This document shows, piece by piece, positions 42,342-50,837 of a DNA stretch of 64,000 bases (position 1 is the first letter of the stretch; every line of letters begins with the position of its first letter). The stretch is from JAPOXK01 sp965220315. GTDB lineage: Bacteria; Chloroflexota; Dehalococcoidia; Bin125. Where the stretch lies: the NCBI GenBank assembly GCA_965220315.1, contig CBDCPP010000002.1, positions 682,001 to 746,000 of the forward strand. Direction: 5' to 3'. The notes under the pieces were generated by a model. It made no database searches and was not told where the DNA came from. It saw only the letters and a list, made by a program, of their open reading frames with translations. The translations under genes were made by a program, and so were the position numbers.

Positions 42342-44260
42342 GGTTGGCTACTGTCCGATATCGGAAGAACGATCTCGCCAAGTGCACCGATGCGACCCCG
42401 GGCGCCAGGCGGGATCAACAGTGTGGTCTCCGTGCTCTCCAGGATCGCGGGCCCTTGGAGTTCCGCTCCCGCTGCTCCCGTGTCCCAATCGAAGACCGGA
42501 AGCATCGCGATACTATCCTTCAGGTGCAGGGCACGCTGACCACGTGTCACGAGCGAGGCGCCGTCTGCCAGTGGGAGCGCGCCATGGACGCCGGCGGTCG
42601 TCGCACGGAGGCGTGCCAGCCGGAGTTCGCCGTTGCGAAAGGCGCCAGCGGCGGCGACTGCCTCGCCCGTTTCGCCGCCCAGTGCGACAACCTGCACGCC
42701 ACCGTCCGCTCCAACCACCTCGCCTTCGATTGCGTAGGTGATGGCACTTGTATCTGCGCCCTCGCCCTGCATATCGCGCCGCGCGCGCTCACGGAGCCCT
42801 TCGAGTTCACACTCGAGCGAGGCGCCTGGCGACGCTTCGTAGCTGTGGGAAATGTCGAGTCTTGAGAGCCCGAAGGCGCTGAAGACGGAATTGACGGTGA
42901 ATCCGTACACGGCGGCAAGCCCCGCGCGATCGGCGACCGCGTGGGCCAGCAGTCCGCCCGCGCCCCCGCTCGCGAACAGTGCCACCTCCGATGGAACGAG
43001 ACTCCGGTGGCGCAGTTGTTTGCCGACGGCCTGCGCGATCCCATCAGCCGCAGTCTCCAGGATCCGAGCGGCGGCTTCCGTTACGCCCACGCCGAGCGGC
43101 TCCGCCACGCGCGCGCCCACGACAGCACGTGCTGCTTCGATATCCAAGCGCTTGCGCCCTCCCAAGAAATGATCGGGATCGAACATTCCCAAGCAGCAAG
43201 CGGCATCCGTCACGGTCGCTTCCTGTCCTCCCAGCCCGAATGCGGCTGGCCCTGGTTGGGCTCCCGTGCTCTCCGGACCGACGCTCACGCGCCCGTTTTC
43301 TACGCGCACGATCGATCCCCCGCCGACGCCCACGGATTCCAGGGCGACGGCGGGAAGCGCGACTGCGATCCCCTCGATCACTGGCTGCACGGCGTAATGC
43401 CAGCCAGTCTGCTCGACGATGCTAATGTCGGAGCTGGTTCCTCCCACGTCTAACGTGACTACGTGTTTCAGGCCCAGCTCTCGCGTAAGTTCCAGCGCCC
43501 CCGCTACTCCTCCTGCAGGTCCTGATCCCCAGGTGCGCAACGCGGTGGTCTTGGCGACGCGCGAAGTCCCCGCGTCCGCGTTTGCGACAAGCAGCGGGTG
43601 GCGGTAGCCGTCGGTTCGGAGCTGAACCTCTACTCGATAGAGCACGCGACTCATGCTGGGGTGGAGGTAGGCGTTCAGGATCGCGGTTTGCACGCGGACT
43701 CGGGAATCCGGTGTCAGCGTGACCTGATGCGAAGCGACTATGGGAACTGCGCCGAGGTAGTGGCGCGGGTAATCCGCTGCGATGCGGGAACGGAGCGCTC
43801 CTTCGCGCACAGGTAAATCGACCCCGGAACTAAGCGCGACGACGAGGATCCGGGCGCCACGCTCAAGCAGAGTATGGACGGCGGCTATGACGCTGGCGTC
43901 GTCCTGCTCTGCTTCCGGGACGAGCTGGACGAGTTCACGGTCTAGGGGAAGCGCTTCGGCCAGTCCAGCCACGAGCGAATCGCCGAGCGTTGCTCCCAGC
44001 AGCAGCCCGATCTTGGGCCCGCTGCGATTGATTAGAGTGTTCGTCCCGATTGTCGTTGAGAAGCGCACCGTGTCGGTCTGGCGCAGCAGCTCCGGCCGGC
44101 TCATCTCCAGCAAACCCGCAGCGCGGTCGATGCAGGCTAGGATCCCGACGGTGAGATCGTGCGGCGTGGTATCCACCTTGGCCCGGATACTCCCAGCGGG
44201 CCCCGTCACGTATCCGTCCGTGAAGGTCCCGCCGGTGTCGATGTTGATGACGTATCCCAT
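42338..44260 (-). CDS. Carboxylase HyuA-like ATP-binding subunit 2 (alpha-prime-type)
   Basis: The 640-residue ASKHA ATPase subunit has the N-terminal INIDTGGTFTDGY motif, RFSTTIGTNTLINRSGPKIGLLLGA, the second phosphate motif TLDVGGTSSDIS near residue 275 and FASGGAGGLLAHAVADRAG near residue 445. It is clearly a different protein from the 717-residue HyuA-like subunit and about 75 residues shorter. ATG at 44260 starts the conserved motif directly; the longer frame upstream lies in the ligase gene and is rejected. A separate alpha-prime with its own ATP site is the trait that distinguishes acetophenone carboxylase from acetone carboxylase. The stop overlaps the gamma-subunit ATG. Confidence 0.9.
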   Translation of the reverse strand: MGYVINIDTGGTFTDGYVTGPAGSIRAKVDTTPHDLTVGILACIDRAAGLLEMSRPELLRQTDTVRFSTTIGTNTLINRSGPKIGLLLGATLGDSLVAGLAEALPLDRELVQLVPEAEQDDASVIAAVHTLLERGARILVVALSSGVDLPVREGALRSRIAADYPRHYLGAVPIVASHQVTLTPDSRVRVQTAILNAYLHPSMSRVLYRVEVQLRTDGYRHPLLVANADAGTSRVAKTTALRTWGSGPAGGVAGALELTRELGLKHVVTLDVGGTSSDISIVEQTGWHYAVQPVIEGIAVALPAVALESVGVGGGSIVRVENGRVSVGPESTGAQPGPAAFGLGGQEATVTDAACCLGMFDPDHFLGGRKRLDIEAARAVVGARVAEPLGVGVTEAAARILETAADGIAQAVGKQLRHRSLVPSEVALFASGGAGGLLAHAVADRAGLAAVYGFTVNSVFSAFGLSRLDISHSYEASPGASLECELEGLRERARRDMQGEGADTSAITYAIEGEVVGADGGVQVVALGGETGEAVAAAGAFRNGELRLARLRATTAGVHGALPLADGASLVTRGQRALHLKDSIAMLPVFDWDTGAAGAELQGPAILESTETTLLIPPGARGRIGALGEIVLPISDSSQP

Positions 44261-44268
44261 GGGCTGGC

Positions 44269-45651
44269 CTATTGCGGCTGGTGCACGCCGCGCGCCGCGA
44301 GCCGCTCGTCGCGCCAGCGCGAAACCTTGACGAAGCCTTCGGGCACGGCACGGCTCAGCTCCCCGGGTACCACCACCTCCACGGAGGCTCCGATGCCGAT
44401 GTGCTCGCGCACAACATCCGATACGCGCTGCCGCACTACCTCTGCCCGCGCCGCCGAGCACTCTACGGTAATACGGACCTCCTCCCGACCGTCAGCTGCG
44501 CTATCTACGACGCCGCGATAGTTCTCGACGCCAGCGATGGCGAAGACGGCCTCGTCAAACTGTGCCGGCCAAACGTTGATGCCGCGGATCTTGAGCATGT
44601 CGTCGTAGCGCTGCACGCTGCCCGCCCGGATGCCTGCGAGCGGTCTTTTGCATGAGCAAGAACCGGGGGCGATCCACTGCACGCGGTCCCGCGTCGCGAA
44701 GCGCAGCAACGGCGATGCGATGGCGGTCAGAGGCGTGATGAAGAGTTCGCCTACTCCTCCGTCTTGGACGGGTTCGCCCGTCTGCGAATCGAGCACTTCG
44801 CAATAGGCTGTCTCGGCCGGGAAGTGCAGTATTCCCAGCTTCCCGTCGCGCAAGACGCCGCCCGGGCAGGTCCAGGCAACTGCCCGCTCCGTGCAGCCCC
44901 ACTGCTCGTACAACGTCGCCCCCCAAACCTTCTGCATCATCTCTACCCATCCAGCGCCGTATGCCTCGCCGGCGACGATCAGCGCTTGCACGCCGAGCAT
45001 TGCCGGATCGGCGCCCTCTTCCTCACACGCCACCGCCAACCGCTGCACGTAGGTGGGCGTGCCGACGACCAAGTCCGCGCCGTACCGCGCCAGCAGCTCC
45101 ACTTTCGTATGCGTCGGATAGGCTCCCACGGAGAGTACGTTGGCGCCGAGACGGCGTAAGCCCTCGTAGTACCAGTGGCCCGCCGCCGTCATGCCTACGG
45201 GAAGAGTAAGCAAGACACGACTGCCTGGCCGTACGCCGGCCCACCAGAAGCCACAGGCTTCCATTTCGATCGCTGCCTCTTCATCGGCATCATTCATGAC
45301 GTAGACTTCGCGGCCCTTGCCCGAAGTGCCACTGGTTTCGACTACTGTGCGGATCTCGTCTGGGCGGCACTGCGAGCGGGTCCCATAGGGGGGGTGCGCC
45401 CGGCAGTCGGCGACAACGGCGTCCTTTGTCGTCGCGGGGAGAGCGCGAAAGTCAGCCGCGGAGCGCCCTGTGGGCAGCGGCGAGAGCAGCGGTTTATAGA
45501 ATGGGTTTTCCTCAGCGAGCCGTTCGGCGATCTCCCAGACGCAGGCCAGCTGCCACGCGAGTAGTTCGTCTGCAGTGGTTGGGGTGTCCGTTCGCCAGCG
45601 AGCGGCCAGGGGATCGAAAGGGCTGTCGACAGCGTTGGGGTCGGCACGCAT
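44269..45651 (-). CDS. Phenylacetate-CoA-ligase-like acyl-CoA ligase 2
   Basis: The 460-residue PaaK-type AMP-forming ligase has LPATTKDAVVADCRA near residue 70, the P-loop ETSGTSGKGREVYV near residue 108, MTAAGHWYYEGLRRLGANVL near residue 155, YEQWGCTERAVAW near residue 245, the acetyl-adenylate motif LLRFATRDRVQW and YDDMLKIRGINVWP near the C-terminus. A four-cysteine-like GSCSCKRP loop is present. It is distinct from ligase 1. The ATG at 45651 follows GGAATAGG; a GTG lies one codon earlier. It stands immediately before the alpha-prime gene, as the benzoylacetate-CoA ligase gene is associated with apc genes in Aromatoleum, so a ligase for the beta-keto acid is likely. Confidence 0.9.
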   Translation of the reverse strand: MRADPNAVDSPFDPLAARWRTDTPTTADELLAWQLACVWEIAERLAEENPFYKPLLSPLPTGRSAADFRALPATTKDAVVADCRAHPPYGTRSQCRPDEIRTVVETSGTSGKGREVYVMNDADEEAAIEMEACGFWWAGVRPGSRVLLTLPVGMTAAGHWYYEGLRRLGANVLSVGAYPTHTKVELLARYGADLVVGTPTYVQRLAVACEEEGADPAMLGVQALIVAGEAYGAGWVEMMQKVWGATLYEQWGCTERAVAWTCPGGVLRDGKLGILHFPAETAYCEVLDSQTGEPVQDGGVGELFITPLTAIASPLLRFATRDRVQWIAPGSCSCKRPLAGIRAGSVQRYDDMLKIRGINVWPAQFDEAVFAIAGVENYRGVVDSAADGREEVRITVECSAARAEVVRQRVSDVVREHIGIGASVEVVVPGELSRAVPEGFVKVSRWRDERLAARGVHQPQ

Positions 45652-45660
45652 CACGGTCGC

Positions 45661-46584
45661 CTATTCCAGGGCGAGCACCTTTTGGGCTGCTCCACCCAGC
45701 AGCAGATCGATCTCTTCCCGTTCGAACTGCAGGCCGCCTGGCGCGTCGTTTGGGAGTGAGCGAAGGACCTGCACCCAGGCATCATGCTTCACCCTGCGCA
45801 CGGTACGAAGCGCTGGCCAGTCACTGCCGAAAAACACCTTCTCTTTACCGGCGGTTGAGATCAGGCCGCGCAGCTCCCGCGCGAACTGGGCGGGGTCGGT
45901 GAGGTATTTCATCTGCCAATAGGCCGTGTCCAGATAGACGTTGGGATGGTGCCAGGCCAGACTTGCTGCTTCCTCCCACCAAGCCATGCCGGCATGCGCT
46001 AACACGAACGTCACTTCGGGGAAGTCAGCGGAAGGCTGATCGACGTACACCGGCCGCGTGGGCTCGGTTCGCGCGGGCGTGATCTCCTGACCGGTATGCA
46101 CGACGACCGGAAGCCCAAGCGCCGCGCACTTCTCGTATACGCGGTAGCAGGCGCTGTCTTGTGGGTTAACGCCCGTGCACCAGAGCTTGAACCCTTTCAT
46201 CCCCCATTTTTCGACGGCGCGCTGCACGAAGTCCGGGGCGCCGGGGCGCCGTGGATCGACGCCGCCGTAGAGCACTAGCCGCTGCGGATGGCGCTGCACC
46301 GCCTCATAGAAGATCGCGTAGCGCTGATCGAGTGACACGTCGTCGTCGGTGCCGGCATACAAGGCAAAGTCGATCGCCATGATGACTGCTTTGTCGATGC
46401 CGGCTTCGTCCATGTCCGCGACCAGCAGGTCGCCCGTCTCGTCGAACCAACCCTCCGCGATCTTGCGACCGACGTAGTCGGATGAGCGTGTCGAGATCGC
46501 GCTCCCGTAGTCGGCAAAGGCTTGGAGCCAGGCGCGAGGAGTGATCCTCGGCCCATACAGGTGTGCGTGCGCATCGATGATCAT
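45661..46584 (-). CDS. Amidohydrolase family protein (amidohydrolase_2)
   Basis: The 307-residue metal-dependent TIM-barrel protein has MIIDAHAHLYG at the start, GMKGFKLWCTGVNP near residue 130, PVVVHTGQE near residue 157, TFVLAHAGMAWWEEA near residue 190 and VFFGSDWPALRTV near residue 250. These give the HxH, His, His and Asp metal or catalytic ligands of the family. It is related in type to, but clearly different from, the amidohydrolase at 25380-26273. It lies between the LLM oxidoreductase gene and CoA ligase 2. Members of this branch hydrolyse or decarboxylate ring-cleavage and related acids; the reaction here is unknown. Confidence 0.86.
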   Translation of the reverse strand: MIIDAHAHLYGPRITPRAWLQAFADYGSAISTRSSDYVGRKIAEGWFDETGDLLVADMDEAGIDKAVIMAIDFALYAGTDDDVSLDQRYAIFYEAVQRHPQRLVLYGGVDPRRPGAPDFVQRAVEKWGMKGFKLWCTGVNPQDSACYRVYEKCAALGLPVVVHTGQEITPARTEPTRPVYVDQPSADFPEVTFVLAHAGMAWWEEAASLAWHHPNVYLDTAYWQMKYLTDPAQFARELRGLISTAGKEKVFFGSDWPALRTVRRVKHDAWVQVLRSLPNDAPGGLQFEREEIDLLLGGAAQKVLALE

Positions 46585-46621
46585 GTCCCTGCGCCTTCCG
46601 CGTAGACGTGCCGCCTGCTCT

Positions 46622-47617
46622 TCACGTTCCGAGAGCGGGAATGAGTTCTTCGCCGAGCCGTCGTAAGCGCTCCATGCGCCCGCCCGAGAGTAGCGTGAAG
46701 GTGATCCGGTCGATCTTCAAGTCGCGCAGTGCCGTGATCTTCTTCACGCAAACGTCCACCGGCCCGGTCACTGCGAGCAGGTCGATGAGCTGCTCACTCA
46801 CGCCTTGGGCGTGCTCGGCGTGCCGCGAGAGGTGATGGTAGAAATCATATGAACGATAGGCGCGCTCGAACTCGTCCGAAAAGGGTTGCAGCGACGTGGG
46901 CAGCGTCTTCCATTTGGCGAAGAAGCGCGCCTGGCTTGTGACCCAAGCGCTCACGTCTTTACGCGCTTGCGCGCGATCTTCGTCAACCGCGATTGCGAAC
47001 CACAAGTCGATGAAGACATCGTCCAAGCTGCGGCCGGCTTCCCTTGCTCCGGCCTGGATGTGATCCAGCTGCCATTGCGTCACTCCGGGTTCCGCGCCCC
47101 CCATCAGCACTACTCCGTCGGCCTTTGCGCCGGCGAGTCGCAGCATCCGCGGCTGACTTGCGGATACGAAGATCGGGAGCGGGCCGTTCGCCGTTAGGAG
47201 TTGGACTCCGTGCCCGTCCAGATCGATCTTTTCCCCATTCAGCAAGGCGCGGATCCGATCGATGCAAGTTGCGAGTTCGGCCACGGTCGCCGGCTTGACG
47301 CCGATCGTCCGGACGGCGCTGTCGCCTGTGCCGATGCCCAAAACGCTCCGCCCCGCGCTAACTTCGTGCAGCGCCGCCATGGTGTTCGCCAGCACCGTAG
47401 AGTGTCGCGTCACCGGGTTGGCGACTCCCGGCCCGAGTTGGATCCGGTTCGTCTCACGTGCCGCCAGCGCCAGCGCGACGTACGCGTCTTTGGCGATGAG
47501 CTGCGATTCGCCCAGCCAGACGGTGCTGAACCCTAGCTCTTCGGCGCGTTTGGCGATCGTCGGAAAGCGAGCGATCGGTTCCCGCGGGCTCAGCACCATC
47601 ATTAAGCCGTACTGCAT
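46622..47617 (-). CDS. LLM-class flavin-dependent oxidoreductase (F420- or FMN-type)
   Basis: The 331-residue protein has the classic LLM order: RFPTIAKRAEELGFSTVWLGES near the N-terminus, IQLGPGVANPVTRHSTVLANTMAALHEVS near residue 60, RSVLGIGTGDSAVR, PIFVSASQPRMLRLAGAKADGVVL near residue 150, and a C-terminal VTGPVDVCVKKITAL. This wording resembles F420-dependent methylene-H4MPT reductase-like enzymes. It is encoded between the thiolase and an amidohydrolase gene in the catabolic run, so it may oxidise or monooxygenate an early intermediate. ATG 47617 is preferred over a GTG one codon before. Confidence 0.87.
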   Translation of the reverse strand: MQYGLMMVLSPREPIARFPTIAKRAEELGFSTVWLGESQLIAKDAYVALALAARETNRIQLGPGVANPVTRHSTVLANTMAALHEVSAGRSVLGIGTGDSAVRTIGVKPATVAELATCIDRIRALLNGEKIDLDGHGVQLLTANGPLPIFVSASQPRMLRLAGAKADGVVLMGGAEPGVTQWQLDHIQAGAREAGRSLDDVFIDLWFAIAVDEDRAQARKDVSAWVTSQARFFAKWKTLPTSLQPFSDEFERAYRSYDFYHHLSRHAEHAQGVSEQLIDLLAVTGPVDVCVKKITALRDLKIDRITFTLLSGGRMERLRRLGEELIPALGT

Positions 47618-47730
47618 CACACATTCCCAGGTGTCGGAGGTATCTCGCGTGTTCGCAACGAGTCGCCCGCGTTTGCATACCCTCTGTCGGAAGCCAGGTC
47701 AAACACGGCCGAGCGGTGGAGCCGGGCTGG

Positions 47731-48858
47731 CTACTTCTTGAACGCGTGCATGTTGACGCCGCCAACACCGGAATTGTGGCAAACACCGACCTTCGGCTCG
47801 CCCGGGACTTGACGTGCTCCCGCCTCGCCTCGGAGCTGACGCAGGATCTCAATGATCTGCGCAGCCCCCGTCGCTCCCATGGGATGCCCGCGACTGATCA
47901 AGCCGCCGTCCGTGTTGACTGGGACTGGTCCGTCGATGTCGGCGCCGCCTTCCGCTACGAAGTGGGCTCCCTCCCCTTCAGGAACGAGCCCCATGGCTTC
48001 CATGCGCAGCACCTCGCCAGGCGTGAAGGCGTCGTGCACCTGGACTACATCAATGTCGGCCGGTGCGATCCCGGCTCGTTCATAAAGTTCTGCGCTTAGT
48101 CTGGTGACCGTTGGTTCGAGATCGCCCTCCTCGCCCGGATCCTCTTCGTGCGCTTCCGTCCCTGAGGCCCAGCCGGCGATCGTCATCCAGCGGTCCGGCG
48201 ACGAATAACTGCGCGCCCGCTCCATACTCGCCAGCACCAGAGCAGAAGCGCCATCGGAGGTGGGAGAGCACTGCAGAAGAGTGATCGGCGACGCGATCAT
48301 TCGCGAGGCCAGCACCTCTTCGAGGGTCACCGGTTTCTGATACTGCGCGTTTTGATTGAGTGAGCCGTTCTTGTGGGACTTCACGGAGATCTGCGCGAAC
48401 ATCTCCGGCGTGGCGCCGTGGCGGTGCATATATTTCTGTGCCTTGCGTGCGTAGCCGGCGGGCGCCACGCTCTGCCCCATCTGCACGTCGTATGAGTCTT
48501 GTGCGGCCATCTTGATCATGCCGCGCTCCATCTTCTCAAAGCCCACAACCAGTGCGATGTCGTACAACCCCTGCCCGATCGCCCAATAAGCCTGCCGGAA
48601 GGCGGTCGAGCTGCTCGAGCAGGCCTGTTCGACATTGACGATAGGGATGCCGGTCAGCCCGAACTCATTGACTACGGCCAGGCCCGTTCCCATCGGCGCA
48701 TTGACGCGACCGCAGTAGGCGATCTGCACATCTTGGAAGGAAACACCGGCATCATCGAGCGCTTCGTGAATCGCCGGCCTCGTCAGGTCGACGAACGACT
48801 TTTCCGGGAACCGGCCAAACGGGTGGAGTCCTCCGCCGAGCACGACAACCTCACGCAT
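47731..48858 (-). CDS. Thiolase-family protein (SCP2/BbsB-like)
   Basis: The 375-residue thiolase-fold enzyme has the acyl-accepting Cys80 in VEQACSSSSTAF, HDAFTPGEVLRMEAMG near residue 265, GGLISRGHPMGATGAAQ with the catalytic His, and CHNSGVGG at 360-367 in place of the second Cys loop of classical thiolases, as in SCP2-type thiolases. The ATG at 48858 has AAGGAGAAGCG before it and overlaps the Zn-ribbon/OB gene by 8 bases. Thiolase plus Zn-ribbon/OB pairs occur in BbsAB (benzoylsuccinyl-CoA thiolase) and in steroid degradation. Here it should cleave the beta-ketoacyl-CoA formed by the carboxylase and ligase. Confidence 0.88.
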   Translation of the reverse strand: MREVVVLGGGLHPFGRFPEKSFVDLTRPAIHEALDDAGVSFQDVQIAYCGRVNAPMGTGLAVVNEFGLTGIPIVNVEQACSSSSTAFRQAYWAIGQGLYDIALVVGFEKMERGMIKMAAQDSYDVQMGQSVAPAGYARKAQKYMHRHGATPEMFAQISVKSHKNGSLNQNAQYQKPVTLEEVLASRMIASPITLLQCSPTSDGASALVLASMERARSYSSPDRWMTIAGWASGTEAHEEDPGEEGDLEPTVTRLSAELYERAGIAPADIDVVQVHDAFTPGEVLRMEAMGLVPEGEGAHFVAEGGADIDGPVPVNTDGGLISRGHPMGATGAAQIIEILRQLRGEAGARQVPGEPKVGVCHNSGVGGVNMHAFKK

Positions 48859-49261
48859 TCGCTTCTCCTTCCGCTGCCAAATCGAACACAAGGCCCGCTC
48901 GCGGGCCCGAGTCGGTGTCGAACGCCGCGACGCGCAGCCGCACCGACGCACCGATCGTCATCCCATCGGTCTCTAGGCTCACGCAAGAGAACCGCTCGCC
49001 GCTGCGCAGCTGGATATCGGCCAGCGTATAGGGCGGCTCCATCAACGATCCGGGTGGACGCTGGTGCACGATCGTGAATGTCTCGATCTTGCCAACGGGA
49101 TCGGCGACTTGGGCGCGCATCTCCTGGCTCGCGCACCGCGCGCAGTATCGTCGGGGAGGATGGAAGCGCGCCCCGCACGCGGCACACTCGGTGGCCTTGA
49201 TGCGCAGGTCGTTCGCCTCGAATGTGAAGACCTTCGCATCAATGGGCTCTGCGGTGGACAA
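48851..49261 (-). CDS. Zn-ribbon/OB-fold protein (DUF35, BbsA-like) paired with the thiolase
   Basis: The 136-residue protein has a zinc ribbon with Cys26, Cys29, Cys40 and Cys43 (TECAACGARFHPPRRYCARC) and an OB-fold C-terminal domain beginning VGKIETFTIVHQRPPG and ending with VSLETDGMTIGASVRLRV. This is the DUF35 architecture that partners SCP2-type thiolases. The start is inferred: no ATG or GTG lies in a good place, while a TTG at 49261 has GGGAG nine bases upstream and gives the family length. It is the first gene of the long minus-strand catabolic run; the promoter should lie in 49262-49373, shared with the divergent FG-GAP gene. Confidence 0.85.
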   Translation of the reverse strand: MSTAEPIDAKVFTFEANDLRIKATECAACGARFHPPRRYCARCASQEMRAQVADPVGKIETFTIVHQRPPGSLMEPPYTLADIQLRSGERFSCVSLETDGMTIGASVRLRVAAFDTDSGPRAGLVFDLAAEGEANA

Positions 49262-49373
49262 GATCCAGCATCTCCCGAGTACACGACCACTCGTAGTAGC
49301 GAGAGTGTAGCAACTGGACCGTTCGCTGCTGCTAGGCTCGACCGATTGGAACAACGCACCGGGGATCGGCAGG

Positions 49374-50837
49374 ATGACGAACGCGTGGGTGAACGGTGCC
49401 AGGCTTTTTGCCGCGTTCGGCCTGCTCTCGCTCGTTGCACTCAGCGCCGCCTGTGGTGACGATGCGGAGTCTGCCCGCCCCAGTTTGGCGCTGGAGTGGG
49501 TGGCCACTGGAGAGCTCCGGATATTCTCCTCGCCCCGCGCCGCCGATCTCAACGGCGATGGCGTCCTCGATATCGTGCTCGGCCATGGCCAAGAGACGCT
49601 CCCCCAAGCTGGATATGTCACGGCCCGTGACGGGCGTACTGGGACCGAGCTCTGGCGCGTCGAAACGCGCGACGAGATCTTCGGATCGCCCGGCCTCGCC
49701 GATCTCACCGGTGACGGCACGCCGGACGTTGTGATCGGCGGGCGCAATGCAGAGCTCTACGCGATCGATGGACGAAGCGGGGAAGTCTTGTGGCTCTTCT
49801 ACCCGCGTGGACATGCCGACTTAGACGGCTGGTACAACTTCTACACGCCGCAGTTTCTCGACGATCTCGATGGAGATGCCGTGCCGGAAGTCCTCGTCGC
49901 GAACGGGGGCGACCCGGGACTGCCGCCGTTCTACCCTCGCCCCCCGGGCCATCTCATGGTGTTGAGTGGCCGCTCGGGCGAGATCGTTGCGGCCGGGGAG
50001 ACGCCGGATGCAGGTGAGACCTACATGTCGGCGCTCGTCTACCGCCGCGCATCCGATGGGACGGAGTTCGTCGTCTTCGGGACTGGGGGCGAAACGCTGG
50101 CCGGCTCGCTCTGGGTCGTGCCGCTGGCCGACGTGATCACGGGAGACCTCTCGCGATCACAAGAGGTGATCGCTCCCGCCAATCGCCGCGGGCTCGTGGC
50201 GCCGCCGGCCCTGGTCGATCTGACGTACGACGGTACCCCGGATATCGTTGCCGCGACTTTCGATGGGCGCCTCGTTGCTCTCGATGGGGAATCTCTCCAG
50301 CTGATTTGGTCGCATCAATTCCTCGACAGTGAGACGTGGGCAACCCCGGCCGTCGGGTTCCTGGACGGCGACGCGGTCCCCGATGTGTTCGCTGCCTTCA
50401 GCGTTGGCATGCTGCCTGCCTACACCGCCTCGATCCTCGTTGCGGTATCGGGCGCCACGGGCGAGCTGCTGTGGCAGGAGCGGTTCGATCTCCCGCTGAT
50501 CTCCTCGCCTCTCGCCGTGGACCTCTCGGGCGATGGCCGGGACGAAGTGCTCATTACGCTCAGTCCTGTGAAGGAAGCGGTGAGCCAGCGGCTCCTGCTC
50601 GTCGATGCAGACGGCTGGCGGGTGATGGAGCTGCTCGCCACGCCCGGCACCAGTTTCGGGACGGGCATCGTCACCGATCTCGACGGCGACGGCGTCCTCG
50701 AACTCGTGCACAGCCGTTTTGATGATGAAGAGTGGACGCTGGAGCGCCGGACTCTGGGACCCCTCGCTTCGGACGGAGTGAGCTGGGGCGCCTATCTTGG
50801 CACCTTCTACGACGGCAGCTTTCGAGCTAAGAACTGA
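49374..50837 (+). CDS. FG-GAP/VCBS-repeat lipoprotein
   Basis: The 487-residue protein has a signal peptide with lipobox (LSAACGDD), so it is lipid-anchored and exported. The rest is a beta-propeller of about seven calcium-binding FG-GAP/VCBS blades. DLNGDGVLDIVLG, DLTGDGTPDVVIG, DLDGDAVPEVLVA, DLTYDGTPDIVAA, FLDGDAVPDVFAA, DLSGDGRDEVLIT and DLDGDGVLELVHS recur at roughly 60-residue spacing. PQQ-like strands such as LYAIDGRSGEVLW alternate with them. No enzymatic motif is seen; it is probably a surface binding or adhesion protein. It is divergent from the thiolase operon and its 3' end overlaps the defence-island gene on the other strand by 31 bases. Confidence 0.85.
   Translation: MTNAWVNGARLFAAFGLLSLVALSAACGDDAESARPSLALEWVATGELRIFSSPRAADLNGDGVLDIVLGHGQETLPQAGYVTARDGRTGTELWRVETRDEIFGSPGLADLTGDGTPDVVIGGRNAELYAIDGRSGEVLWLFYPRGHADLDGWYNFYTPQFLDDLDGDAVPEVLVANGGDPGLPPFYPRPPGHLMVLSGRSGEIVAAGETPDAGETYMSALVYRRASDGTEFVVFGTGGETLAGSLWVVPLADVITGDLSRSQEVIAPANRRGLVAPPALVDLTYDGTPDIVAATFDGRLVALDGESLQLIWSHQFLDSETWATPAVGFLDGDAVPDVFAAFSVGMLPAYTASILVAVSGATGELLWQERFDLPLISSPLAVDLSGDGRDEVLITLSPVKEAVSQRLLLVDADGWRVMELLATPGTSFGTGIVTDLDGDGVLELVHSRFDDEEWTLERRTLGPLASDGVSWGAYLGTFYDGSFRAKN

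Noticed and set aside
37717..44260. Annotation as hydantoinase or 5-oxoprolinase
   Set aside because: The AcxC-like zinc gamma subunit and two distinct HyuA-like subunits fit ATP-dependent ketone carboxylases instead.
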